Shown: piece after piece, positions 33,393 to 41,454 of the stretch
How positions within the stretch are numbered: position 1 is the stretch's first letter
How the letters are laid out: each line of letters opens with the position of its first letter
DNA from: an uncultured Propionibacteriaceae bacterium
Lineage (GTDB): Bacteria > Actinomycetota > Actinomycetes > Propionibacteriales > Propionibacteriaceae
Direction: 5' to 3'
NCBI GenBank assembly: GCA_937926975.1
Contig: CALBCJ010000004.1
Span: 1 to 64,000, forward strand
Length of the DNA stretch: 64,000 bases
Position numbers and translations under genes: made by a program
Notes under the pieces: model-generated
Told to the model about the DNA's origin: nothing
The model's input: only the letters and a program-made list of their open reading frames with translations
The model's database searches: none

Positions 33393-34027
33393 AGCCGGAT
33401 CCGGATCATCTCGTACGCCTCGGCCCAGTCGCTCTTCACCATCAGCCCCCGGACCCGGGCGACCGACTCGACCAGCTCGCGGGTGAAGTACGGCCGGCCC
33501 ATCGCGAGCTGCGACTGGTAGTGGGTGAGCGCCTCCCACTTGGCGTCCAGGTGCCGCTGCTCCAGGGTGACGAAGGCGCTGGCCGAGAAGGTGATGTGGT
33601 TCCACGGCAGCTCGTAGCCGAGCAGGGTGAGGTGCTTGAAGGCCCGCAGCCCCTCCGCGTACACAGTGGCGTGGTCCTGGTGCAGGTCCGCCCCCGACGG
33701 CACCAGAATCCACTCCGGCGAGAGCTCCCGCCCTAGCCGTACGAGGATCTCCAGCACCTCCTGGCGGTGGTAGCCGAGCTCGCGGACCGGGAAGTCGTAG
33801 ATGAAGCGCCGCTCGGCCGGGACCCCGAGCGAGTCCAGCGCCTGCTCGCACTCCTGCTTGAGCTGCCCGGGCCGGGCCCCGTCGGGCAGTGACTTCTCGG
33901 CGGTCGAGAAGACCGCTACCGACAGCTCGACGCCCTCCTCCAGCCAGCGCGCCATCGAGCCGCCGCAGCCGAGCTCGGCGTCGTCGGTGTGCGGGGCGAG
34001 GACCAGGATCCGCTTCGGGTCGATCAC
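33389..34027 (-). CDS. PIG-L / LmbE-family N-acetyl-sugar deacetylase
   Basis: A protein of 212 residues. Zinc-binding motif PHTDDAELGCGG (His, Asp, Asp) near residue 12 and HQDH near residue 121 are the PIG-L signatures. Family members remove the acetyl group from N-acetylglucosamine-type substrates. Coupled to WbqC, which suggests a deacetylated aminosugar in a surface glycan; mycothiol-type substrates are less likely from context. The start GTG 34027 is leaderless (TAGGCT six bases upstream). Confidence 0.85.
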   Translation of the reverse strand: MIDPKRILVLAPHTDDAELGCGGSMARWLEEGVELSVAVFSTAEKSLPDGARPGQLKQECEQALDSLGVPAERRFIYDFPVRELGYHRQEVLEILVRLGRELSPEWILVPSGADLHQDHATVYAEGLRAFKHLTLLGYELPWNHITFSASAFVTLEQRHLDAKWEALTHYQSQLAMGRPYFTRELVESVARVRGLMVKSDWAEAYEMIRIRL

Positions 34028-34033
34028 GCCGTG

Positions 34034-34039
34034 AGCCTA
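34034..34039 (-). promoter_or_regulatory. -10 element for leaderless PIG-L gene
   Basis: TAGGCT on the minus strand, six bases before GTG 34027. Promoter for the PIG-L/WbqC pair. Confidence 0.5.
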
Positions 34040-34080
34040 TCGGCCCTGCCCGGTACGGGCCGCAGGACCGGCGCATGGAC

Positions 34081-34262
34081 CGGCACAGCTGCGGGCGAGG
34101 CCCCGGTCAGCCCCGCCAGGGACGCCGGGGGAGCGGCTCCTGGTCCGCTGCTGTGCTCCTGCCTCGGCGTCCTGGTGCCGGCCCGAGCCGCCCTGAGCGG
34201 TCGGACCGGAGAGCAGGCTGCACCCCGGCACAGCAACGGGCACAGACCCGGTCAGCCCCGCC
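34081..34262. repeat. Imperfect 37-bp direct repeat in a gene-free stretch
   Basis: Copies at 34081-34117 and 34226-34262 match at about 30 of 37 positions and share the last 16 bases (CCCGGTCAGCCCCGCC). They lie in the 460-bp region 34028-34487 that has no gene. No known function; possibly remnants of a duplicated sequence. Confidence 0.45.
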
Positions 34263-34464
34263 CAGTGGGCGGCTGGAGCAGCTAGAGTCCGCTGGTATGT
34301 GGCCCTGGGCCGGGCCAGCGATCCGGGCAGGTCGACCGCGGTGGGGTCATGCGGGTCCGCCGGTCCTGGCGATGGGCCCTCTGTACCGCCAGAGCCGACA
34401 CCGGGCGTTCCGCCCGTGCCGGAGCGGACACCGGTGGGTGCCATATATCCCTGTGCGCGTATAT

Positions 34465-34480
34465 CTATGCGTGTGCATAG
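34465..34480. promoter_or_regulatory. Dyad operator upstream of the HigA-type gene
   Basis: A perfect inverted repeat CTATGC-GTGT-GCATAG in an AT-rich patch (34443-34484) just before the small upstream frame. Such dyads are typical autoregulatory operators of HTH antitoxins. The AT-rich stretch can also supply a -10. Confidence 0.5.
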
Positions 34481-34487
34481 TTCAGTC

Positions 34488-34574
34488 ATGCGGGAGACCA
34501 GGAGCAACGAGCGGCACGAAGTGGCCCGAGCCAGGCAGGCGAAGGCAGATCACAAGAAGGAGAGCGAGGCATGA
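34488..34574 (+). pseudogene. 28-codon frame, possible C-terminal remnant of a HigB toxin
   Basis: A short frame, MRETRSNERHEVARARQAKA then DHKKESEA, overlaps the HTH gene by four bases (ATGA). The pattern (two to three basic residues, then xxHEVxRARxAKAD) resembles the C-terminal end of Gp49/HigB-type toxins, which normally precede HigA with a similar overlap. If so, the toxin has lost its first 70-90 residues and only the tail and coupling remain. The alternative is a chance leader peptide. The resemblance is by eye on a very short sequence. Confidence 0.4.
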
Positions 34575-34891
34575 GCACCACTGTCCCGAGCGGGTACATC
34601 GACCTTGACGACCTCCGCGCCGAGGTTGATGCCTCCTCCAGCGATGAGCAGCGCCGAGAGTACATCGAGGCCGATGCGGACGCCGAGATCCAGATCGCGC
34701 TGGCCGAGCTGGTCTACACGATGCGTACTGCGGCCGGGCTCAGCCAGGCCGAGCTCGCCCGTCGGATGGGCGCTCGGCAGCCCTACATCAGCGACCTGGA
34801 GCGCGGGGGGAAGACGCCGACCGTGGCTACGCTGAACCGGATCGCGCGCGCCACTGGCAACCGCCTGCGTCTGGTTGCTGAGCCCGTGTAA
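34571..34891 (+). CDS. XRE-family HTH antitoxin, HigA-like
   Basis: A protein of 106 residues. The Cro/C1-type HTH is clear: LVYTMRTAAGLSQAELARRMGARQPYISDLERGG near residues 49-82, followed by PTVATLNRIARATGNRLRLV. The N-terminal extension of about 45 acidic residues is usual in HigA-type antitoxins. No full-length toxin gene is adjacent, so it is an orphan antitoxin or a regulator that has outlived its partner. It probably represses the dyad at 34465-34480. The gap 34892-35040 downstream shows no gene. Confidence 0.8.
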   Translation: MSTTVPSGYIDLDDLRAEVDASSSDEQRREYIEADADAEIQIALAELVYTMRTAAGLSQAELARRMGARQPYISDLERGGKTPTVATLNRIARATGNRLRLVAEPV

Positions 34892-35040
34892 CCGACCTGC
34901 GTGCCGGTGCTGGCGGGGGTGGCCCGATGGTCCCACCGACCGCCGGTGCAAGGGGCGCTAGAAGCCTGTGGGGCAGGTGCTCACCGGCCTCGGTCTGGAC
35001 AGCATCATCGAGGGATGTCCCGCACACCTGCAGGCGGATG

Positions 35041-35083
35041 CCACGACCGGCGCCGCCGCCGTACGCAGCAGTGCCGGTCGTGG
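35041..35083 (-). terminator. Terminator after the NO reductase gene
   Basis: An 11-bp perfect stem (CCACGACCGGC with GCCGGTCGTGG) and a 21-nt loop, starting 12 nt past the gene end. No T-tract. Confidence 0.5.
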
Positions 35084-35095
35084 TCCGCTGGTGTG

Positions 35096-37483
35096 TCAGT
35101 CGCCCGTGCCCGCGCCCACCTCCGCGCTGTCGACCTCCACATCGGGACTCTGCGGAGTCTTCGGGGCCGGGTCGCGGAACGAGTGGCCGGTGAGCAGCCC
35201 GCCCAGGAAGAGCGCGATCGACACTGCGCCGACGGCGAAGACCACGTCGCCGGGGGTCCGCAGCCACTTCAGCAGCGGCAGCCAGCCGGAGTACAGGAAC
35301 TCACTGGACCGGGCGTACCACAGGCCGTGGGTGATCGAGGCCCAGGCCTGGGCCAGGCCAACCGGCAGCAGGCTCATCAGCGCCATCATCAGCAGCCCCA
35401 GGTTCATGCCCCAGAAGCCGAGCTTGATGAGGCGCTCGTTCCACTGCCGGTCGGGCATCAGGCTGCGCAGGCAGAACAGCATCAGCCCGATGCCGAGCAT
35501 CCCGTACACGCCGAACAGGGAGGTGTGCCCGTGCAGCGGGGTCAGGTTGAGGCCCTGGACGTAGAACAGCGACACCGGCGGGTTGATGAGGAAGCCGAAG
35601 ACCCCGGCCCCGAGCAGGTTCCAGAACGAGACCGACACGAAGAACCAGATCGGCCACCGGTAGCTCGCGACCCAGGCCCGCAGCCGCAGCAGGTGCAGGT
35701 GCCGGAAGGCCTCCAGGCCGATCAGCACCAGCGGCACCACCTCGAGCGCCGAGAACGTAGCCGACCAGGCCATGACAACGTCATTCGAGCCGGAGAAGTA
35801 CAGGTGGTGGCCGGTGCCGATGATCCCGCCGAAGAGGTACACCACGGTCGACGACAGCACCGCGGTCATCGCCGACGAGGCCCTGACCAGACCCAGCCGG
35901 GCGAACAGGAAGGCGATCACGACGGTCGCGAAGACCTCGAAGAAGCCCTCCACCCACAGGTGCACCACCCACCAGCGCCAGTACTCGATGACTGACAGGT
36001 GCGAGTGGCGGCCCATCCCGAAGGCGGCGGCGAAGAAGCTCGCGATCGCCAGCGAGCTGAACAGCAGCATGATGATCAGGCCCCGCTGCGACCCGGAGGC
36101 GAGCGGCGCCTCGGCGCTGGGCTGCACTGACTGGTGGGTCGAGCGGGCCCGGGTCACCGCCGGCCACATCCCGCGCGCCACCAGCACGAACCACAGCAGC
36201 AGCCCGGCAAACAGGGCGACCTGCCAGCCGCGGGCCAGGTCGAGGTACTCCATGCCGGTCGTCCCCAGCCACCAGGTGAGCTCGGTGCCGTGCCCCATCC
36301 GGCCGGTGATCGAGGCCCACTGGCCGGCCATCGACCCCAGCACCACCAGCACCAGCGCCCAGAACAGCAGGTTCACCAGCAGCCGCTGGTGCTTCGGCTC
36401 GCGCCCGCCGACGGCCGGCGCCACGTACAGGCCGGTCGCCAGCCAGGCGGTCGCGATCCACAGCACCCCGAGCTGGGTGTGCCAGGTCCGCACCACCGCG
36501 TACGGGAGGATGGTGTCGATCTCGATCCCGTACAGGGCACCGCCCTCAACCCCGTAGTGGGCGCTGATGATCCCGCACGCGATCTGCAGCAGGAACAGCC
36601 CTGCGACCACGAAGAAGTACTTCAGGGTGGCCCGCTGTGACGGGGTCGACTGGTAGCCGGCCAGCGGGTCCTGCTGCGGCGCGGCGGCCGGCTCCTCCTC
36701 TGGCTGGCGGGAGTGGAAGAAGACCATGCCTCCGATCGCGGCCAGCAGCAGCACGAAGCTCAGAATGCTCCACAGGATCGCCGTCGGAGTAGGGGTGTTG
36801 TCGATCAGCGGCTCGTGCGGCCAGTTCCGGGTGTACGTGGCGTCGCCGCCGGGGACGTTGGTGGACGCCGCCCAGCTCGACCACCAGAAGAAGGCGTTGA
36901 CCTTGTGCATCGCGACCGGGTCGGTGAGGGTGCCGGGCGGGATCGCGTACGGCTCGTTGCCCTGCGCGAAGATCGCCGCGTAGTGCTCACTGTTGGCCTG
37001 GTACGCGGCGACCCGGTCGGCGGAGATGGTGATGGTGGCGCTGCTCGCCTCGTACGTGTTGGTGCGCAGCACCTGCTTCAGCCGGGCCTTGGCCGCCGCC
37101 TGCTGGTCTGGTGGCAGGGCGTCGTAGCCGGCGGCGCCCTGCTCGCGGGCCATCCGGTCGAGGATGAAGACTGACTCCCGGTGCAGCCAGTCAGCGGTCC
37201 AGTCCGGAGCCACGTACGCGCCGTGCCCCCACACCGAGCCGATCTGCTGCCCGCCGAGGGACTGCCACACCTGCTGCCCGGCCATGATGTCGTCTCCGGT
37301 CATGAGTACCTGGCCGGAGCCGTCAACGACCCGGGCCGGGATCGGCGGCTTGGCCTGGTTGATCTGGTGCCCCATCCACAGCAGCACGGAGAACGACCCC
37401 ACGAGGAGGACGAGGAGTGCGATCCACCAGCGGCGGTGACGACCGGTGAAGACAGCGGTGCTCTGGTCGGCGGCGGTGCTCAT
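35096..37483 (-). CDS. norB: Quinol-dependent nitric oxide reductase (qNor)
   Basis: A membrane enzyme of 795 residues that reduces two NO to N2O with electrons from quinol. The N-terminal 220 residues are the fused periplasmic cytochrome-c-like part without a CxxCH heme site, as in qNor. The catalytic part has about twelve helices with the heme and FeB histidines in RTWHTQLGVLW, VVHLWVEGFFEV, TGHHLYFSGSN and the later LHGHTSLFGVYG segment. Length fits qNor and not the shorter cNor. ATG 37483 follows GGGAGG; the codon before it is an alternative TTG. It detoxifies NO formed from nitrite and complements narGHJI. It stands alone with its own control region. Confidence 0.93.
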   Translation of the reverse strand: MSTAADQSTAVFTGRHRRWWIALLVLLVGSFSVLLWMGHQINQAKPPIPARVVDGSGQVLMTGDDIMAGQQVWQSLGGQQIGSVWGHGAYVAPDWTADWLHRESVFILDRMAREQGAAGYDALPPDQQAAAKARLKQVLRTNTYEASSATITISADRVAAYQANSEHYAAIFAQGNEPYAIPPGTLTDPVAMHKVNAFFWWSSWAASTNVPGGDATYTRNWPHEPLIDNTPTPTAILWSILSFVLLLAAIGGMVFFHSRQPEEEPAAAPQQDPLAGYQSTPSQRATLKYFFVVAGLFLLQIACGIISAHYGVEGGALYGIEIDTILPYAVVRTWHTQLGVLWIATAWLATGLYVAPAVGGREPKHQRLLVNLLFWALVLVVLGSMAGQWASITGRMGHGTELTWWLGTTGMEYLDLARGWQVALFAGLLLWFVLVARGMWPAVTRARSTHQSVQPSAEAPLASGSQRGLIIMLLFSSLAIASFFAAAFGMGRHSHLSVIEYWRWWVVHLWVEGFFEVFATVVIAFLFARLGLVRASSAMTAVLSSTVVYLFGGIIGTGHHLYFSGSNDVVMAWSATFSALEVVPLVLIGLEAFRHLHLLRLRAWVASYRWPIWFFVSVSFWNLLGAGVFGFLINPPVSLFYVQGLNLTPLHGHTSLFGVYGMLGIGLMLFCLRSLMPDRQWNERLIKLGFWGMNLGLLMMALMSLLPVGLAQAWASITHGLWYARSSEFLYSGWLPLLKWLRTPGDVVFAVGAVSIALFLGGLLTGHSFRDPAPKTPQSPDVEVDSAEVGAGTGD

Positions 37484-37502
37484 CAATACCTCCCTGAGGG
37501 TT

Positions 37503-37532
37503 AGTACAGGCCGATGTGGACAAACCTGTCAC
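37503..37532 (-). promoter_or_regulatory. Promoter of the NO reductase gene
   Basis: Minus strand: GTGACA (37527-37532), 18-bp spacer, TGTACT (37503-37508). The start would be near 37496, leaving a short leader with the ribosome site. Confidence 0.45.
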
Positions 37533-37535
37533 AGT

Positions 37536-37546
37536 GAGATGATCTC
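37536..37546. promoter_or_regulatory. Dyad upstream of NO reductase -35
   Basis: GAGAT-G-ATCTC, perfect arms, centred about 45 bp before the inferred start. That is a usual place for an activator. It does not match FNR or NsrR sites exactly. Confidence 0.35.
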
Positions 37547-37552
37547 GTCTAG

Positions 37553-37571
37553 TGAGGCTTGCCTAACCTGC
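37553..37571. promoter_or_regulatory. Possible DtxR/IdeR iron box upstream of NO reductase
   Basis: TGAGGCTTGCCTAACCT matches the DtxR/IdeR consensus at about 14 of 19 positions, with the right half (GCCTAACCT) almost perfect. Its centre is about 65 bp upstream of the inferred start. Chance cannot be excluded. Confidence 0.35.
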
Positions 37572-37600
37572 CCTGGTGGAGTGGGTCGTTGGAACCCGGC

Positions 37601-37683
37601 GCTCCACGCTCCAGCACCGAGGCTGGAGGGGCGAGGCCGAGGCTCCACGCTCAAGCACCGAGGCTGGGAGGGGCGAGGCCGAG
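37601..37683. repeat. Two tandem 41/42-bp repeats
   Basis: GCTCCACGCTC[C/A]AGCACCGAGGCTGG... at 37601-37641 and 37642-37683 differ by one base change and one insertion. They lie between the NO reductase and capD-like genes. No coding role seen. Confidence 0.7.
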
Positions 37684-37747
37684 GCGGCTCATCGTGGAGC
37701 GTCCGGTAGAGGGTCGGCCGGGAGCGGGCCCCAGTGACCCGTACGCG

Positions 37748-39562
37748 CTAGGGAGTCGGCTCAGACGGGCTGTGCTGCCGGGTCAGCTCATTGAGGCGGT
37801 CCTGAGGCAGCGGCCTGCCGTCGCCGAGCTCGGCCGGGTTGAGCGGCGGCACGTGGACCCGGTTGATCATCGGGTGCGAGGTCGGCTCCAGGTGCTCGTC
37901 GGCCGAGCTCAGCACCTCGTGCAGCTTCTCACCCTCGCGCAGGCCGGTGAAGACGATCTCGATGTCCTTGCCGGAGCGGGCGATCAGGCCCTCGGCGACC
38001 TCCAGGATCTTGACCGGCTCACCCATGTCGAGCACCAGCACATCGCCCGGCTCGCCGATCGCGGCGGCCTGGATGACCAGCTCACAGGCCTCCGGGATCG
38101 TCATGAAGTACCTGGTCACGTGCGGGTCGGTGACGGTGACTGGGCCGCCGGCCTCGATCTGGGCGGTGAACGTGAACAGCATTGAGCCGCGCGAGCCGAG
38201 CACGTTGCCGAACCGTACGGACAGGTAGCGGGCGTCGTCGTCGGCGTGCCAGGCGGTCAGCTCCTCGGCCAGCCGCTTCGTCTTGCCGAGCACCGTGGTC
38301 GCGTCGGCTGCCTTGTCGGTGGAGATGTTCACGAACCGGCCGACCCCGTACCGCTGCGCCGTCCGCAGCAGGTTCAGCGAGCCCAGCACGTTCGTCTTCC
38401 AGCCCTCGTCGGGGTACTGCTGCAGCATCGGGACGTGCTTCAGCGCGGCCGCGTGGAAGACCACGTCGGGGCGGTGGGCCGCGAAGACCTGGTCGAGGGC
38501 CTCGGCGTCGCGGATGTCGCAGAGCACCATGTTCGGGGTGTCGAGCATCCCGTGGCCGTAGATCGACAGCTGGGTGGAGTGCAGACCCGACTCGTCGCGG
38601 TCCAGCATCACCAGCTCGCTCGGGTCAAACCGGCTGACCTGGCGGGCGATCTCCGACCCGATCGAGCCGCCGGCGCCGGTCACCAGGACCACCTTGCCGC
38701 GCAGGTACCCGGCGATCGCGGCGATGTCGGTGGTGATCGGGCGCCGCCCCAGCAGGTCGGCCACGTCGATTCGGTGCAGCTGGGCCAGGTTCACCCGGCC
38801 GCCGACGATGTCCTTCGTGCCCGGCATCACCAGCAGCTGCAGGCCCTCGCGGTCGGTGATCCGCGACACCTCCCGCAGCAGCTGCCGGGTCGCGGTCGGC
38901 ATCGCCATCACAATCGTCTGCACCTGGTGCTTGGTGGCCAGCGCCACCAGGTCCTGGCGGCTGCCGAGCACCTTGTACGCGCCGAGGTGCAGGTTCTGCT
39001 TGGTGGGGTCGTCGTCGATGTAGCCGACGATCTCGTACGGGGCGTCCTTGTCCGACGCGATCAGCCGGCCGAACTGCTGCCCGGCGTTGCCCGCCCCGTA
39101 CACGAGGACCGGGATCGCGTCGTCGGCGGCGGAGTCGCGCAGGTGCCGGGTGAAGTACGCCCGGGCCGCGAACCGGCCAGCGCCCTCCAGCATCAGCGCC
39201 CCCACCGGGACGGTCAGCATCACGAACAGCGGGAACCCGGCCGGGGCCAGGGCCACGGAGCCGAGGATCAGCGCCACGGCGATCCCGGTCACCAGCAGCC
39301 CGAGGGTGAGCGCCTCGTCGAACGATCCGACGTGGTGGCGGCCCCGGTAGAGCTTCGTCACGTACCCGCCCGTGAGCTGCCCGACGACCGCGGCAGTGAC
39401 GAAGACCCAGATGTACAGCCACTCGCCGTCGGTCAGAACAAAGCCCTCGCCAGGACGGTAGTGCCTAGCCAGCGTGAACAAGGCGGCCGCCAGCAGCCAG
39501 CTGATCACGTCCCAGGCGGCGAGGCTCGCCCGCTGCCAGGTCACCCGCAGCTGCTGCGCCAT
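37748..39562 (-). CDS. Nucleotide-sugar 4,6-dehydratase/epimerase, CapD/WbpM type
   Basis: A protein of 604 residues. About four N-terminal membrane helices (SLAAWDVISWLLAAALF and three more) anchor it. A first Rossmann domain with VLVYGAGNAGQQFGRLI is followed by the catalytic SDR domain with VLVTGAGGSIGSEIARQ. The active site has NISTDKAAD, the TDK form found in long WbpM/PglF-like enzymes. These enzymes make UDP-4-keto-6-deoxy sugars, the first step to bacillosamine or QuiNAc-type sugars. ATG 39562 was chosen for its GGAGGGGC site. Function fits a surface-glycan role with the GT, WbqC and rml genes nearby. Confidence 0.87.
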   Translation of the reverse strand: MAQQLRVTWQRASLAAWDVISWLLAAALFTLARHYRPGEGFVLTDGEWLYIWVFVTAAVVGQLTGGYVTKLYRGRHHVGSFDEALTLGLLVTGIAVALILGSVALAPAGFPLFVMLTVPVGALMLEGAGRFAARAYFTRHLRDSAADDAIPVLVYGAGNAGQQFGRLIASDKDAPYEIVGYIDDDPTKQNLHLGAYKVLGSRQDLVALATKHQVQTIVMAMPTATRQLLREVSRITDREGLQLLVMPGTKDIVGGRVNLAQLHRIDVADLLGRRPITTDIAAIAGYLRGKVVLVTGAGGSIGSEIARQVSRFDPSELVMLDRDESGLHSTQLSIYGHGMLDTPNMVLCDIRDAEALDQVFAAHRPDVVFHAAALKHVPMLQQYPDEGWKTNVLGSLNLLRTAQRYGVGRFVNISTDKAADATTVLGKTKRLAEELTAWHADDDARYLSVRFGNVLGSRGSMLFTFTAQIEAGGPVTVTDPHVTRYFMTIPEACELVIQAAAIGEPGDVLVLDMGEPVKILEVAEGLIARSGKDIEIVFTGLREGEKLHEVLSSADEHLEPTSHPMINRVHVPPLNPAELGDGRPLPQDRLNELTRQHSPSEPTP

Positions 39563-39689
39563 GCCCCTCCACCTTCCCGCCGGTCCGACGGCCATTCTAG
39601 GGACGCCCGTACGGGTCGCGGAGCCGAGTCCGGCGGCGCGTGCGGTCCTCTGCGCTGGCTCGTCGGTCGGGGGCGGGCCCGTCTACGGG

Positions 39690-41060
39690 CTACGTGCCCG
39701 GCGCGTACACGGGGACCACGTACCCGGTCGCCTCCAGCTTCGACAGGTCGAGCGTGGAGCCGTGCGGACGCGGCGCGATCCCCTCCTTGCCGGCGTAGTA
39801 CTGCTCGGTGCTGACCGGGGTGACGTCGTCGGCGGAGCGCCCGCTCGCCTCGTACACGGCCTTCGCGATGTCGGCCCAGCTCACCGGCTCGCCGCCGTCG
39901 GTGCAGTTGTACGTGCCGTACGGCGCCCGGCTGCGGACCAGGTGCGCGATCGCCGCGGCCAGGTTCGAGGTGTGGGTGAGCCGGCCGACCTGGTCGTCGA
40001 CGACGCTCGGGGAGACCCCGCGCTCGGCGAGGCTGGCCATGGTGGCGATGAAGTTCTTGCCGTCGCCGACGACCCACGAGGTCCGGACCAGGTAGTGCCG
40101 CGGGGTGACCGAGACGGCCAGGTCACCGGCTGCCTTCGACTGCCCGTACACCGACAGCGGGGCCAGGTCGTCGGTCTCCGTCCAGCCCTGCTTCGTCCCG
40201 TCAAAGACGTAGTCAGAAGACACATGGACGAGGGTCTGGCGGTGCTGGGAGGCGATCTGGGCCAAGACCGCGGGCACGGTCGCGTTGGCCTTCCACGCGG
40301 CCCGGCGGCCCTCGGCGGACTCGGCGCCGTCGACGTTGGTCCAGGCGGCGGCGTTCAGCACCAGCCCGTACGAGGCCCAGGGCCAGGCGGCGACCTGGGC
40401 GGGGTCGGTCAGGTCCAGCTCGTCGAGGTCGACCTGGTCAGCGTCGGGGAACTCCTTCGCCAGGGCCCGGCCGAGCTGGCCCAGGCTGCCCAGGATCAAG
40501 GTCTTGCGGGCGGGGACCTGCACGGCGTCGGCCAGGCGCGGGTGCTGGCGGTCCTTGTCGCTGATCTGGACCTGGTCCAGCGGGATCGGCCACTCGATGG
40601 CGAGGGTCTCGTCGGCGAGGTTCACGTACGCGTACTCGCTGACCTTGTCGGCCGACCAGTGGTCGTTGACCAGGTACGAGTAGGTGACCCCCGGGGTCAG
40701 GGTCTGGTACGCGTTGCCGACCCCGCGCGGCACGTACACGGCGACCGACTCGTCGACCTCGCAGGTGAAGGTGGTCCCGAAGCCCGGACCCTGCCGCAGG
40801 TCGACCCAGACCCCGAAGTAGCGCCCGTGCGCCGAGGAGACGAACTTGTCCCAGGGCTCGGCGTGGATCCCGCGGGTGGTGCCGACCTCGTCGTTGTACG
40901 ACATGTTGTTCTGCACCGGCTCGAAGTCCGGCAGCCCCAGGGCGACCATCTTCTCCCGCTGCCAGTTCTCCTTGAACCAGCCCCGGTTGTCGCCCCTGAC
41001 GTCGAGCGTCACGACGAGGAGCCCGTCGATCGGCGTCGTCTGGATGCTCAGGTCTGCCAC
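39690..41060 (-). CDS. rmlC-rmlD: Bifunctional dTDP-4-dehydrorhamnose 3,5-epimerase / reductase (RmlC-RmlD fusion)
   Basis: A protein of 456 residues. Residues 1-185 are an RmlC cupin: RGIHAEPWDKFVSSAHGRYFGVWVDLR carries the catalytic His, and YVPRGVGNAYQTLTPGVTYSYLV is its usual C-terminal half. From about residue 186 an RmlD reductase follows: LILGSLGQLGRALA (NADPH loop), HVSSDYVFDG, and YGQSKAAGD with catalytic Tyr and Lys. The fusion carries out the last two steps to dTDP-L-rhamnose. rmlA and rmlB lie 10 kb away. The start is GTG 41060 with GGGAG upstream. The RmlD part is of normal length. Confidence 0.9.
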   Translation of the reverse strand: MADLSIQTTPIDGLLVVTLDVRGDNRGWFKENWQREKMVALGLPDFEPVQNNMSYNDEVGTTRGIHAEPWDKFVSSAHGRYFGVWVDLRQGPGFGTTFTCEVDESVAVYVPRGVGNAYQTLTPGVTYSYLVNDHWSADKVSEYAYVNLADETLAIEWPIPLDQVQISDKDRQHPRLADAVQVPARKTLILGSLGQLGRALAKEFPDADQVDLDELDLTDPAQVAAWPWASYGLVLNAAAWTNVDGAESAEGRRAAWKANATVPAVLAQIASQHRQTLVHVSSDYVFDGTKQGWTETDDLAPLSVYGQSKAAGDLAVSVTPRHYLVRTSWVVGDGKNFIATMASLAERGVSPSVVDDQVGRLTHTSNLAAAIAHLVRSRAPYGTYNCTDGGEPVSWADIAKAVYEASGRSADDVTPVSTEQYYAGKEGIAPRPHGSTLDLSKLEATGYVVPVYAPGT

Positions 41061-41189
41061 GGTCTGCTCCCTCGGCCTCGGTACCTCCCCCGCAGCCTAG
41101 TGGTCGGGCAGTGCGAGAGGCAGCCCCTGGTACGGGTCGGCAGGCGGAGCAGGTGAGCAACGACCGGCCCGAAGAGGCAGGAAACTCCG

Positions 41190-41209
41190 TGATATCATCA
41201 CTGACATCA
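41190..41209. promoter_or_regulatory. Operator/promoter of the FitAB-type pair
   Basis: A perfect palindrome TGATATCA (41190-41197) and a near copy TGACATCA (41202-41209) lie 12 bp apart. TATCAT (41193-41198) is a good -10. AAGGAGGT follows at 41209-41216. Paired sites fit cooperative binding by ribbon-helix-helix antitoxin dimers. Confidence 0.55.
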
Positions 41210-41220
41210 AGGAGGTTGCT

Positions 41221-41454
41221 ATGGCATCGCTTGTGGTCCGAGGCCTGGATGATGATGTGAAGGAGCGACTCGCGGCGCGCGCAGCCGCGCACGGCCGGTC
41301 GATGGAGGCAGAGGTACGAGCCATCCTTGACCAGGCGGTGCGCCGTCCCAACATCGCGCTCGCCCTGCGAGAGGCCGCTCGGCGGGCCGGCTGGGTCGAG
41401 GACCTGGAGGTCCCTGCGCGGGACGATGAGGCGAGAGCGGTGGACTTCTCATGA
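41221..41454 (+). CDS. FitA-like ribbon-helix-helix antitoxin
   Basis: A protein of 77 residues. The N-terminus (MASLVVRGLDDDVKERLAARAAAHGRSMEAEVRAIL) is the FitA-type ribbon-helix-helix: a strand, then two helices with the RSMEAEVR turn. The acidic C-terminal tail should bind the toxin. It overlaps the PIN gene by four bases (ATGA), with AAGGAGGT at proper spacing before ATG 41221. Binds the operator at 41190-41209. Confidence 0.88.
   Translation: MASLVVRGLDDDVKERLAARAAAHGRSMEAEVRAILDQAVRRPNIALALREAARRAGWVEDLEVPARDDEARAVDFS

Noticed and set aside
32736..34076. A 446-residue reading that joins WbqC with upstream sequence
   Set aside because: The upstream half is a shadow of the PIG-L gene; the true WbqC start is the GTG overlapping the PIG-L stop.
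37536..37546. NsrR or FNR site before the NO reductase
   Set aside because: The dyad has neither the TTGAT/ATCAA halves of FNR nor an NsrR-like motif; kept only as an unnamed dyad.
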